A stretch of 64,000 nucleotides of DNA from Enoplosus armatus (GCF_043641665.1 NC_092190.1:5703048-5767047), one strand, 5' to 3'; positions 1 through 10,384 are shown, numbered from the stretch's first letter. Translations and numbers: made by a program. The notes: generated by a model not told the origin, from the letters alone.

Positions 1-382
1 TGGTGGTCACAATAAGACAACAGCTTAAATGTCAAGTGGCACGTACCAAGTGTGACCTCTCATAAATGTAATCTACCTGAAATTCTTTGAGTTAAACTGG
101 CATTTTGTGATTACATGACTCCGTGAAGGACAAACTCAGACACAGTACTCTGAGGAAATCCATTAGTACATCGACCGTCCTTATCTGCCATAAAGGTATG
201 TCCCGTCACGTTGCTGTAAGAAATGTGGCGGTTCCTAAGCAGCAGGTGCCCAGCCCCTGCCTGCGAGCCCATACCCTCCATCTGCCGAGACAAATCTGCT
301 TAATAAATGGCATCCAGTTCTGGGGACAGTACTGAATCAGCACAAATCACACCAGTGTTTGTCAAGCACTTGCCTTGAGTTT

Positions 383-408
383 CACCTGACTGATGAGCCA
401 GTCAGGTG
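383..408. repeat. Perfect inverted repeat, 10-base arms, 6-base loop
   Basis: CACCTGACTG at 383-392 is exactly reverse-complemented by CAGTCAGGTG at 399-408, with loop ATGAGC. The arm tips are CACCTG and CAGGTG, two oppositely oriented E-boxes of the kind bound by ZEB/SNAI-type factors. It may be a regulatory palindrome or chance. Confidence 0.75.
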
Positions 409-1203
409 TGTGTGGACTGGTTGATTGTAAAGGAAGCGGCACAGCATCAAATAACACACACTGGTTTAGAGGCTTCTTAGCTCTCAAATGAGCAGAGGAG
501 CAATCAATTATCAACTTTAGCAACTATCACATTTCAGCCATCAGCGATGGAGTCAGGGGAGAGGCTCGGTCTACTAACAGGCTACAAAGCTGCTGCTGTG
601 GGCTACATTATCAACTTTTGGAGAAGTAATCCTTATCAAGAATGAAAATTGTATACAGCAGATTGATTTTGGGGCAATTCAACACTTTATACTGTTTACT
701 GAGAGTCACACAAGCTCATGGATGCCTTATCTAGAAGTCAAATGCAACTGGACTTTCTGTTATATTTTTGAAGACGTTTGGATGGATGACTTTCTGTGTT
801 TCTGTGTGCAGTTTGATGGTAATCCTGAGTGTTGAGATTGGCCTAGTTTAGCTCATACTGCATTTCTGTGGGCTCGGCAGCTCACAGGTAAAAACAGTAT
901 GTAATACTTTGTGCTTGTACATTTTAACAAGTTTTGGCTTTCTGCCACTGTTGTTGTGGATGGTTGTACTGTGAGGAGCAAGTCAGTCTGTTTCTTGACA
1001 GAAAATAAGTTGCAGCCCTTAATACTAGCATACCTACAAAATGCGAACAGACATGAAAATGCATTCATCAGTTTGCCAGTCAGTGTGTAAGTAGGAAAAA
1101 AGTAAGTAACGTTTCCCAAAAACCAAACCATCTCTTTCAGATCAACAGCGATCAGGAATTAAATCATATTATTTTTTGTTCTCATAAAAGATACTGGTGG
1201 ATC

Positions 1204-1235
1204 TTTGACACTGTGTGTATGTGCACAGTGTCAAA
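1204..1235. repeat. Perfect inverted repeat, 12-base arms, 8-base loop
   Basis: TTTGACACTGTG at 1204-1215 pairs perfectly with CACAGTGTCAAA at 1224-1235 around the loop TGTATGTG. The stem is too short for a microRNA precursor, and no terminal-repeat context marks a transposon. It is the longest perfect short-loop hairpin I noticed in the window. Confidence 0.8.
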
Positions 1236-1616
1236 TACCTGCTGAGGACCAAATGCCAGTAAAATCTGCTTTTGGGGGACAAATCAATAAGTGCCACTCC
1301 CCCCATGGCTGCTAACCCTGTTTAATCTGTGAATCTGTAAGCAAAATGTCACTGAAAACAGGCAGGGTCACACATATTGATTATTCTGGCCTGAAAATAA
1401 AAAATATCATTAACAGGGAGACAACATTTTGAGTTTACCAGCCATGGGCAAGTGAACCAAATAGCTCATTTTGTGTGTGTGTCTGTGGAGGGAGTTTGGA
1501 TTTAATTGTTTTGACAGGCAGGCCTCCACCACCCAGGCAGCTGCCCTCTAACAAAGTGCTGCAGTGTTTTATTGTGGAATGACCTCCACACACCTCACAC
1601 TACCTACTGTACCAGT

Positions 1617-1632
<16 letters not shown>

Positions 1633-1665
<33 letters not shown>
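1633..1665. repeat. (AC)n microsatellite
   Basis: About 16 uninterrupted AC units, preceded by a degenerate stretch of ACAT units from about 1617. Confidence 0.95.
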
Positions 1666-1666
<1 letters not shown>

Positions 1667-1764
1667 GAAAAATACACCCGCTCATGCACAACACAGGTGA
1701 CTAGTAGTGGGTGATAATGACAAAATTAGTCACAGTATTATAGCAATATTGATATGTCATGATT

Positions 1765-2080
1765 AGGGCTGCAGCTAATTATTTTCCATCATCGATTAAT
1801 CTGTTGTTTGTTTTTTCAGTTAATCTATTCAACATTTGGTTTATAAAAATATTTAAGAATAGTGAAAAGTGCCAAAATATCCTAGTTTCCAAGGTGACAT
1901 CTTCAAATTGCTTGTTTTTTCACAATTAAATAAAACAGCAAATCCTCACATCAAGAAGTTGGAACCTAGTACTGTTTGGCATCTTTTGCTTTGAAAATGA
2001 CTGAAATGATTATCAAAATGTACTCATTTTTTGTTGATAGTCTAATCTAATTAAATCAATCGACTAATTGTTTCAAAACG
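1765..2080. mobile_element. ATCGATTA-ended percomorph interspersed element, copy 1
   Basis: The copy begins agggctgcagctaatt, continues with catcgattaatctgttg, has an internal ccaaggtgacatcttcaaattgc block and ends with atcgactaattg. This start, middle and end order matches a very abundant percomorph repeat known to me by wording but not by formal name. The ends are roughly inverted, which suggests a non-autonomous DNA transposon. Other copies lie near 10.4, 32.2, 35.7, 50.0, 52.3 and 53.1 kb. Confidence 0.65.
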
Positions 2081-2678
2081 TGTCGCAATGTTCACTTGAG
2101 CATTCAGATTCATCACATTCATTGACATGGTTGTGTTTCACAGGACCAAAATAGAGAATTGTCAAGTTCTAAATATATCATACAGACAGATTTCATTTAC
2201 AGACAGGGCGACCAAAGAGTGAGTTGGAGACAGCCATTGACCGTAAAAGGATTAACAACCAAACAGGATGACTTTACTTAACGTTATCTTGTCAAATCAA
2301 TGCTGGTCCCCTAAAATTTGGGTACTATGTATAAAAGGGCTACAATTCTACTACGTACATTTGTTATGGATGTAAACACTGCAGAACTAAAGCTGTGAGT
2401 CAGCACTTTGACCTCATGGCCATGATTTCATTTCAGATCCAGTGAGCTGTGGCACAGTGCCAAAATATCAAATAGTCACTGTCCAAATGCATACAGATTG
2501 CACTGTACATGCGCACCCAAGCTCCACCCTTGTTTGCAAAGGCAGCTGCTAAACAGGAAGCAGAGCAGGATAAGGTCTGTATCTGTGTTAAGCACAGTGG
2601 TCTACAGTGGCATGAATGTGACACACTTTTAGCTGATTATTTCTTTACCTCATGAAGGTAGGATTTAATGCAGGACTA

Positions 2679-2711
2679 TTTGTTATATTAGACTGTATTA
2701 GTTTTAACTAG
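2679..2711 (+). repeat. Left 33-base direct repeat (probable target-site duplication)
   Basis: It begins TTTGTTATATTAGACTG and ends TTTTAACTAG. It matches 2892-2924 at 32 of 33 positions, the single difference being T in this copy and C in the other within GACT[G][T/C]ATTAG. Confidence 0.75.
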
Positions 2712-2891
2712 ACTTAGGCTTTATTTATCCCACAGCGGGTTAGGGTTAGGGTTAGGGTCACAGAAGCAAAGACAGAAAGGTGCAGAAGTATTTTTTTTTT
2801 TAAAACAATATACATATAATAAATACAGATATAAGAAATATGGGGAACAAAATAAATATATACACGGAAAATATAAATATGTACATAACTG
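2712..2891 (-). mobile_element. Short insertion between 33-base direct repeats, probably a retroelement 3' fragment
   Basis: This 180-base segment lies between two 33-base direct repeats that differ at one base (2679-2711 and 2892-2924), as expected of a target-site duplication. It starts near 2720 with ctttatttatcccacag, a phrase common at the ends of fish retroelements when read in reverse. It also includes an 11-base T run and an A/T-rich tail. It contains the G3(TTAG3)3 tract described separately. Element class is inferred. Confidence 0.5.
2737..2757 (+). repeat. Interstitial telomere-type tract, G3(TTAG3)3
   Basis: Four GGG runs separated by exactly three TTA spacers. This is the minimal telomeric G-quadruplex-forming sequence. 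It lies inside the 2712-2891 insert and is absent from the flanking unique DNA, so it probably came with or arose in the insert. Confidence 0.85.
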
Positions 2892-2924
2892 TTTGTTATA
2901 TTAGACTGCATTAGTTTTAACTAG
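2892..2924 (+). repeat. Right 33-base direct repeat (probable target-site duplication)
   Basis: Partner of 2679-2711 on the far side of the 180-base insert. Near identity suggests the insertion is younger than most repeats in this window. Confidence 0.75.
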
Positions 2925-2984
2925 GTGTACATGATAAATTGGCAACTGTCTGTCAAAACTTTAAACTTATGTTTATCACTAGGC

Positions 2985-3040
2985 AAAGCACTTTGAATTG
3001 CTCTTAAACGAAATTGCGCTCTACAAATACACTTGAACAT
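2985..3040 (+). mobile_element. LINE (L2-like) 3' tail remnant
   Basis: The phrase aaagcactttgaattgc followed by ctctacaaatacacttg resembles the conserved 3' end of fish L2-like LINEs ('aaagcgctttgag...gctatataaata'). It is a very short remnant with no coding part. Confidence 0.35.
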
Positions 3041-3950
3041 GAACTACTATTCCTCTTGGAAGAAGGCTGATGGATATAGTTGAAAGCTCCAGGAACAGCT
3101 AGTTACATATACGTGGACCTTGTGTTCAGAATATTTACCCGAGACGGGAAGAGAATTCCCACTATTTTCTGACATTTTATAGAATAAACATTAGATTAGA
3201 TTCATAGATCATAAAAATGATTGTACTACTCCAAACCATATTGTGCAAGCTACAATTTGCATTCAGTGAAGATGAGGTTATGCTGCCTAACCAGTTCAGT
3301 TGTGACAGTCACATGACATGGAAGGACACTGTACTTCTTCGACAGGGCACTTCTGTTACACACATACAGTAGCTAGCTCACACCCACTTGTGAGTGGCCA
3401 ACACTCGGAAAGTCTCCTTTCAATTCCCTTTACAAACTCAGATGACTTTCTGAGACTCTGAGTCCCGCTGGGTTAAATTAAACTCAAAACAGCGACACTT
3501 TTTAAAACACGAACGTGCAGGTTAGAGAGAAGGGTAAGTTGGCTCAGGCTGTGGTTCTCGTTGAGTTGCCGTTTTCCCTGGACGTTAGTTTCACGGCTCA
3601 GACACAGGGGAGGGACCCCGCGCAACGTTGCATTAGAGGCGACCGTTGGCCAGAAAACCGCTCTGTGTCGGCAGATACACCAGTCACATGTGTAAATCCA
3701 GTGTTTGTACCTGCGCCACAGAGACCGCAGTCCACCCACACCATTACTAGCTAGTTCTATCTGACCACCAAGTTCAGTCAAGGGCTGTCAACTTTACCTC
3801 CTGCACGGACAGGCTAGGGGACGCGGTGAGGAGCGGATTTGGATTTGTTTTTTCCTCCTGAATTCCTTAACGGACACAAACAACCTCCGCCGCGCGCGGG
3901 GCTGTCACAGAAACAGAAAGGACACGCAGAAGAGGTTCGTTTGGACTCAC

Positions 3951-4016
3951 CAGCAGCACCAACGTGAACATTTTCGCCTCTCTCATCCGACTCCCGTAGC
4001 AGTTCCAAGAGGCCAT
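3951..4016 (-). CDS. Candidate first coding exon of an unidentified minus-strand gene (22 codons, start of a likely signal peptide)
   Basis: Read on the minus strand, an ATG at 4016-4014 in strong Kozak context (A at -3, G at +4) opens a frame beginning MASWNCYGSRMREAKMFTLV and ending in two leucines. It stops exactly at a near-consensus donor, CTG|GTGAGT, at 3951/3950, leaving a phase-0 intron. The last seven residues are hydrophobic, so the exon may encode the start of a signal peptide or signal anchor that continues in exon 2. Two internal Met codons are alternative starts. The surrounding 600 bases are CpG-rich and a ZNF143/THAP11-type motif lies about 70-90 bases upstream, so a promoter here is plausible. 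I could not find exon 2 between 1 and 3950 and do not recognise the protein. The exon call is inference from splice site, Kozak context and promoter; no homology was seen. Confidence 0.48.
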
Positions 4017-4084
4017 GATGCCGTTGCCACGTCTGGATACGCAGGCGCAATCGGTTTTCCACGGATTCACGGGCACGGCGCAAG

Positions 4085-4103
4085 GCTCCTTGGGAAATGT
4101 AGT
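4085..4103 (-). promoter_or_regulatory. ZNF143/THAP11 (SBS, 'Staf') type promoter motif
   Basis: On the minus strand this reads ACTACATTTCCCAAGGAGC. The established SBS consensus is close to ACTACAATTCCCAGAATGC, so the ACTACA, TCCCA and terminal GC blocks are all kept at the right spacing. In vertebrates this motif sits in housekeeping-type CpG promoters bound by ZNF143 and THAP11/HCFC1. It points the same way as the candidate exon at 3951-4016 and lies just upstream of its ATG. The motif is seen directly; binding is inferred. Confidence 0.6.
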
Positions 4104-4150
4104 TTTGGCGACTAATCGGTAGGAGGCGGTGCACCTGCCGCCTCCCACCA

Positions 4151-4554
4151 GCCAGATACCCTTTTCATGGTTATTTGGATAGCAGTGAGTGTAAGTACTG
4201 CAGTCTACATGATTTTGTTTTTATCAGCATAATGCAGCCATATTAGTTAATTACACAAGGGGGTAATTCGTAAATTGGCTTGTGATTGAATGGCTCTTAA
4301 TTAGCTCTTTATCAATTCGACTTCAGCTCCTTTGGAAAATTTGGTTTGATTATAGCTCTGAAATGTGCTTTACAGCCTCTGATTTACACAGTGTCTGGGC
4401 CAATGCGCCTATAAAAAAAAGTAAATGCATAGAAATGGAATTCAAAGTAAAAATGTAAATTGTTTAATTGGCTAACATATTCTACCATGTACAGAAGTAA
4501 ATAAATTAATCCTTGAAAGCTTCTTATTTAAAACGGGTGTAAGGAATACAGTAT
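4151..4554. other. AT-rich intergenic stretch upstream of the minus-strand promoter
   Basis: CpG content falls off past 4150. I see no gene, repeat or strong motif here beyond short A/T runs. Confidence 0.5.
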
Positions 4555-5165
4555 AATAGAATAGAATAGAACACAATGGAAAACGTGGAGCATTCACTTA
4601 AAGTAACCTTATTTTTCAGTTTGCCCATCGGGTGTTGAGCTGTATCAAACTGAGGTATAACGACAGAAAACGTTCAGAATGGAGTTTGGTTTGATTGTTT
4701 CCTCATCACGGTCTCTTAATATAAGACACACCCACTTGTTTATTGTCTACTAGTCATTGAGAATAGAATAGAATGGTGTTGGGGTTTGTTGCTGTATCAA
4801 AATGATGTACAACTGCAAAAATCTGTCTTTTTTGAATGGAGTTTGGTTTGAATTGATTGTTTACTCATCACGATCTCCTAATATAAAGGATATCCCCTTG
4901 TTTATGGTCTGCATCATAATAGTCACTGATAGAATAGAATAGAATATACTTGAGGGTTTGTTTGTGTGCTGTACAGCTGCATGAATTAATGTTTTTTTTA
5001 ATTGAGTTTGGCTTAGAAATAGAAAACGTGGAGCATTCACTTAAAATAACCTTCTTTTTCATTTTCAGTTTGCTCATCGGGTTTAATTGCACAATATGAG
5101 GTAGGCTAGCCTATAAAGAACTAAAACAGCACAAATGATTTTTATGAATGGGGTTTGGATTGTAC
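4555..5165 (+). repeat. Decayed tandem triplication (units about 170-235 bases) with agaat-rich joints
   Basis: Three units start at agaat-rich joints near 4555, 4761 and 4931. A block starting aaaacgtggagcattcactt occurs at about 4580 and again at about 5023. A block beginning aatggagtttggtttga occurs at about 4678 and 4836, followed in both by ctcatcac, a tctc-containing stretch and taatataa. The units have different internal losses, so no unit carries every block. It lies between the two candidate promoters. Confidence 0.7.
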
Positions 5166-5579
5166 TATTTTCCTCAGCCTACACCTGGCTGGTACAAGAG
5201 AATGGAATATACATGACTTTGGTCCAGAGTATAAACATCACATGTCATCGTGTTCACTGTTTGAGCGTCTCTGTCTGCTTTGGACAAAACAGCAAAGCAG
5301 CGAGGAAAACACTTCCCAGTGGAGGTACATTGCCAGGTTACCCCCGCACACAGACACACAGCAGGTAGCCTCCTGTGGAGTCCCAGACAACAACATGCGG
5401 GGCAAACCTTTCCCAGAAGCCTTGCTGTCTCTCTCGGGTCCACGCTGTGACTCAGTCTCATACACTGCCTGCTTTTGCTCTGGACGGACATTGTTGCGAC
5501 ACTCTTCCACCTCTCCGGGGGTGTCCATGCGTACTTCCTCCCTACTGCGCTTGCAAATCGGTCCCATCTTTGCTAACTA

Positions 5580-5820
5580 CCACCCCCCGCCCCTCGCCGC
5601 CCCCTCAGCCCGTGGTATCGCCCGACTCTCAAGGAGAGAGAGAGAGAGAGAGCGCAGTTGTTGGCCGCAGGTCGCTCGGAGAGGGACGCACACAGCGGCG
5701 GAGGACGCAGCACTAGAACCCGTCTCTATTCTCTATCTACTGCCCAGAGAGCGAGTCTGCTTCACTCCTCGTCTCTGCCTGGCATTGTCATCAACTTGGG
5801 GAATACAAACACCTTCGAAG
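5580..5820 (+). promoter_or_regulatory. Candidate GC-rich promoter and untranslated first exon of a plus-strand gene
   Basis: From about 5580 the sequence turns C- and CpG-rich (ccccgcccctcgccgcc), then holds a (GA)10 tract, then a leader-like stretch with no conserved start codon. It ends at CTTCGAAG|GTAAAC (5820/5821), a possible splice donor. Downstream sequence returns at once to AT-rich intron-like DNA. The pattern fits a TATA-less promoter with a noncoding exon 1. The start point is unknown; about 5650 is a guess. A 237-codon frame crosses the region but reads through the GA repeat and is very likely accidental. Confidence 0.35.
5633..5653. repeat. (GA)10 tract in the candidate promoter
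   Basis: Uninterrupted GA dinucleotides within the GC-rich leader. GA/CT tracts are common in vertebrate 5' leaders and can bind GAGA-type factors or form triplex DNA. Confidence 0.85.
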
Positions 5821-8660
5821 GTAAACGGAAAATCACTTTTTCTTTCTTTTCTGTGGCAAAATACCTGAAATGACTGATACAAAAGCACTTTTCTTTAGGT
5901 GTGTTGTGCTCCAGTTTCCAGCTTGTATCCCGCGTTAGGTTTGCCGTTCCAGGCGACGTGGACGTAGCTCGACTTTGACTGAGGTGCTGGATTTTTATAT
6001 TTTGAGACTAAATCAGCACAATGGCCTGCTTTAGCTTGAGTAACCTGCTTAGGTAACACAAAATCTAAAATCACCCTCCATCACTAATGGACTGCTCGTA
6101 AGCTTCAGCCATGCCGTGGGGTCCCATTTTCTGTGGACCATTTTCCTACCAGAGCAGGGTTTAAAGCAATGTGGCGTTTTTTTTGTTTTTGTTTTAAATC
6201 TAAATGTCAACCACTTTTCCGCGCTTTTGCCCACTTTGAGTGTTCCGGGCGAGGTGATTTGTCCGTTGATAGCGTGTGTTATTCAGAGCAGCTAGCTGTC
6301 CCTTTATGCCACGCCAGTTTGACTTTCCACTCACGTTTCATCCCAGGATCAGAGGAGCGTTTGTGGGCTGCAGGAGCTGCCTGTGCCTGCCACATTAGCG
6401 CCGTGTCAAACTTACTTTGCTCTGCGCGCTGCACTGTAGGCCCGATCCAGACGAGATGTGGACTTTAAAAAAAGAATGGTCAGGGGGAACTTTATTGATA
6501 TGATCTCTCGGGAAAGTGGACTGACAAGTGTTTTGCGTCTCAACTGCATTTTTTTTCTCTCTCTCTCAAATTGTCCTTATTCCAGCGTGGTAACCTCATG
6601 TGGGTCACAGTTGTGTGGCGTAAAATTGACCACCTTGTTGTCTTTTTTTCCCCAACTTTGCTGGTGTGTTTTTGTCGTCTGACTTAAGACTGCCCATCAT
6701 GACCTCATTGCTTATCAATTCCAATTAACACATTGGCTTTTGCGCGCGGAATGTGCGCACATCCCGAGTGTTTTACATCCGCGTGCTCTTTCCAGAAGCC
6801 CAGCAGACGTTTCGTGGGACTAATTCTGCATGAAAACACTCGCAAGGAGCTCAGAAAGTCATTATTCACGAGCGCGTCACTTGGATGAATTGCTTCTCCA
6901 TTTCTCCCCGATACGTACAGACACAACCCAGATCTGTTTTATTTCAATTTGAAAAGAGGGATAATTGTCCAGCAGAAAGCTTCCCGGAGTGGGAATGTCG
7001 AACAAAGACATGCAGTGTTATAAAAAAAAAAAGAAAAGAAAATAGGACATTTCCCTCTTGCATGTATTTAAGTTGATTATTCTGAAATGCATTGTTGGGG
7101 CGGCGGGCATGCAGTGTTGCTGCAGAGCAACAGAGGGCAGTGTTGAGCAGCACTGTACAGCTGTGATAACACCTTGCCAGGTGAAGTTTGCTGCATCATG
7201 TGCTGAACTGTCTGCTGTGCTCTCCACAAGCAGCACAGGCGCAGCTCTGCAGACGAGCTTGTCTGTGCGCTGGAGCAAGCTTGGACAAATGAAAACATGC
7301 AGGAAATCTGCTTTAATGGAGTATTGCTTGTGTGATTTTTTTTTATTTATTTTTTTGCTTCAGGTGATTAAATGTCAAGCACTTTTGAACAAGCTTTTAT
7401 CTGCCGGCGGTTTACCGGGAACAGCTTTCAGAGGCATTTAGTCCATAGCTGGCATTTTTTGAGGCTTAAAATATCACATTCACTCGACTAAATTAATCAA
7501 ACACCTTATACACTTGAAAGCTATTTTCCAGAACACATTTTCACCCGTAACCACCACCAGTGGAGCTTTTAGGAGCTTTTTTTAGGAGCTGCACTCTTTT
7601 CTCATCTGTAATTTTATTGAGCCTCAGTGGTTCAGTGTCTTCAACAGCACAGATGAAGGACGTTGTATTATTCATTAACACTCAAATGGCCCTCAAATGC
7701 AACTGAGCATGACTGGTTTGAGTTTTGGGAAATGTGTCAGATGATATAATGTGTTTGTGATGCAGTTAAGCTTTTTAAAACCACTTTAATTCTCTCTAAA
7801 ATACGCCACGGACAGAAAATATTTATATTGTTCTCCCAAAATCATTTGATAAATATAATTAGTGATCCAATTAAACACGCCTTATTAGTTTGCTACGGTA
7901 TTGTTCCTGTTTTATTCAGTCCTGTCTCATATCTAGACAACCTCATTCTCAGAGCTCACAGCAGTTGGCGTAACTCTTGTTTTTATTTTGTCCATTCATC
8001 AACATGTGTGAAAGTCCCATATCTTCCCCATCTTTTGATTGATATTCATATATTCTTACAGTTTTTGTCAGGCCCACATGCTTGTCTTATGGATGATTAA
8101 CGCTTTTGTTATATGAAGAGCTGTTTTAGTATCCTGGGTCAGTCCTTTCAAATGGAAAACAGGTTTTCATCTTTGATGAACTTATGAGGGCTCTTGACAG
8201 GTCCTGGTGGGGGGAACCAGAACGGCAGAGCAAAAGAGATTTGAAACAAAACACAAAACTGGATGAAGGCCCCCCCAACTCCTCTTGGACCACCTCTATG
8301 TTCCCTTTCTATTTCTCTCTCCTTGGTGTCCTTGTAGTTACAATGTGTGAAAGTGTTATGTTTTTGATTATATGTAGAGGTCTGTATCTTTGTGGCATCT
8401 GATGTCGACATAAATAATTCATTTTCATTAAGAAATATGGTAGGTGAGGAGTAGATGAGCCGGCAGCCTCTTCATCAAAATTTTAATGATGCATATTTAA
8501 ACTGTGCCATGTAGATTATTTCTGTTGTCGGCATCATTTGAGAGGGGACAAACGGATATGAAAGTTTAATGCCTGGAGAACTTGATCCGTCCTCTCCATC
8601 CGATATTACCTCTCGAAGAAAAAAATAAGATGCCATGTTCAATATGGTCTGACCTCCATG
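5821..8660. other. Intron-like sequence after the candidate plus exon; no gene seen
   Basis: Moderate GC near 6100-6450 and 6730-6900, then AT-rich. Frames here are short and lack splice context. The stretch at 7090-7260 is rich in gctgcag/gcagcac words on both strands but forms no long perfect hairpin. No mobile element is recognised. Confidence 0.4.
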
Positions 8661-8662
8661 AC

Positions 8663-8683
8663 TGTGTGTGTGTGTGTGTGTGT
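8663..8683. repeat. (TG)n microsatellite
   Basis: About ten uninterrupted TG units. Confidence 0.9.
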
Positions 8684-10380
8684 CTAAAGAGATAACAGAC
8701 AGATACAGATAACAAATACGATTCAGCCTGGTCTGACCCTCCCTTCAGATATCTTCAGGTCTATAAAAGTAGAAAATGAATTTCAAGGAAAAATAATCTG
8801 TCTTCCCAGAGTTGACAGACTGTTTTGTCATTTCATAGTGCCGCTTTTCAGCGACCAAAACCAAGGCAGAAAGTGGAAAGTGACAACTTCTACAGCATGA
8901 CGTTTCTGCTGTTAGTCTGTCGTTTGGCTTTTCAAACATGTAAAACAAGCACTCCAGGACATCAGTCGCTGCTATATGAACCAGACCTCACCTCATGCCC
9001 TTTTTTAAAAAAAAATCCTAAATTGATAGCGGCCATGACAAAGATGCATTTCCACGCTTTAAAACCCAGGAAGGATGCTCTAAGAACTGCTTCGAGGCAG
9101 TGAGTGGCTAGCTGAGACGTGCTCTGCCGACCGTTGATCTTGATTTTGCTCCCTTTTTACACTCTCCGAGCCCGGTATGTGAAAGTGAAGCGGAGAGATT
9201 GTAGACTTTTAAAGTGGCCTTCTTGAGCAGGATTCTCATGGTAATTAGGTCAGGGCACACTGAGGAAAAACAAAGGTGTCCGCTCACAGAGAGAGCAGAA
9301 AACATACCACGTTTCTGTTAAGATGTTTCAAGGAGAGTGAAGAGACACACAGAGAGATGCTTCCTTAAAGTGGCTCTATATATTCAGAACGCTGCAGCCG
9401 CATTGGAGTGTCTGTTGCTCTCTGTTGTGTAATGCCAGATTTGAAATCACAGCTTCAGGCGCTGTGACGTGTGGAGGCAGCCCTGGCCTCTATATTCACC
9501 GTGGTCTTTATACCCAGAATACAAAGCTCTGCTGCCTTGTCACCTGAGTGTGATTATGCCGTCCCACAGGGCTGACATAAATGTTGCCATCTTCCATTCA
9601 CACACTCTCCGAGGCCTGATTGAGGTCCTGTGCCTGAGAACTCCTCATTTTATTTCAAACGAAATCATTCCTCAGCTATTGGACGGCTTGTGCAGAAACA
9701 TGCAAATTTCGGCTGTTTTCTTTTCAGGTGGATGTGAGCGTTCTGTGGCCAATTTCACTGTCAGACACAAAGTGTAGCTTGACAGATACACCTTGCTTCA
9801 CTCACACAGCACCCTGATGAGAATCTGCCTTGGACTTGACTTCAGTCTTTTGTTCATGATGGAGTAGGTTTGAGGGAGAACGTGTACTTGTGATAACCAG
9901 ACAGTTTGAGCCGTCAGCAGAGGGAGGCCGGCCGTCTGCGTGGTGCAGTCTGAGCCGGTGGGTGGAAATGAATAATTCCACGATGTCTGTCTGGGTCCCC
10001 TCCGCCTCCCGGGATCTCATTGTTTCTGAATGCAGAGTGCACTTGGCGTGGCCTTCGCTCGCGGTGTCTGTCTGTTTGTAACCTAGCCTCTCTCTGCCTC
10101 AACACACAACCTCGCCGTCTGTGAAATCCGATGCGGCTGCAGTGTCTCTGCACTCTGTCTGCAACCCTGCTAATTAATGCTTGATGTGACCCAACAGTCT
10201 CAATTTGTCTCTGGAACGTTATCATCATTGTTTGCCCTCCTTTTTCCTGTTTTGTTATTACTGTACCTTTACAAACAGGTTGAATAGAGATGAAAAGGGC
10301 AAACAGTCTGTTAAGCAGGAGGAGCTGGAGGGAAATATGTTGCACCTTATGCATTGTTTTATATGGCGTTTAGTGTAGTT
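8684..10380. other. Noncoding, mostly single-copy-looking DNA
   Basis: No simple array of note. The 102-codon plus frame at 9469-9777 and the 146-codon minus frame at 9914-10354 have no recognisable domain or splice frame. The GC-richer part at 9890-10140 may be regulatory, but that is not shown. Confidence 0.35.
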
Positions 10381-10384
10381 CTAA

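Larger units (their letters stand above)
1..3950 (-). other. Flank or first intron of the minus-strand gene; no exon resolved
   Basis: If the exon at 3951-4016 is real, transcription continues leftwards through this stretch. The open frames present (for example 111-293 and 853-1131, minus) lack convincing acceptor/donor pairs and recognisable domains. The interval holds two perfect hairpins (383-408, 1204-1235), a CA array, an ATCGATTA-type repeat and an insertion flanked by 33-base repeats. The 111-293 frame is free of simple repeats and is the only stretch I would recheck for a distal exon, but I cannot support it. Confidence 0.4.
3540..4150. promoter_or_regulatory. CpG-rich promoter region (CpG-island-like)
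   Basis: CpG dinucleotides are markedly more frequent here than in the flanks, for example around 3618-3660, 3888-3900 and 4030-4080, including a CGCGCG run near 3890. There is no obvious TATA box at the expected distance from the 4016 ATG. A GCAGGCGCA block near 4040-4050 resembles half of an NRF1 site. The island covers the candidate minus-strand exon, its 5' leader and the first few hundred bases of its intron 1, as usual for a broad vertebrate promoter. Confidence 0.55.

Noticed and set aside
5155..5868. 237-codon plus-strand open frame, the longest in the window
   Set aside because: It reads through the GA tract (alternating Arg-Glu) and the GC-rich leader, has no domain and shares the DNA with several other open frames.
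9914..10354. 146-codon minus frame
   Set aside because: Arg/Gln/His-rich chance frame with no family resemblance.
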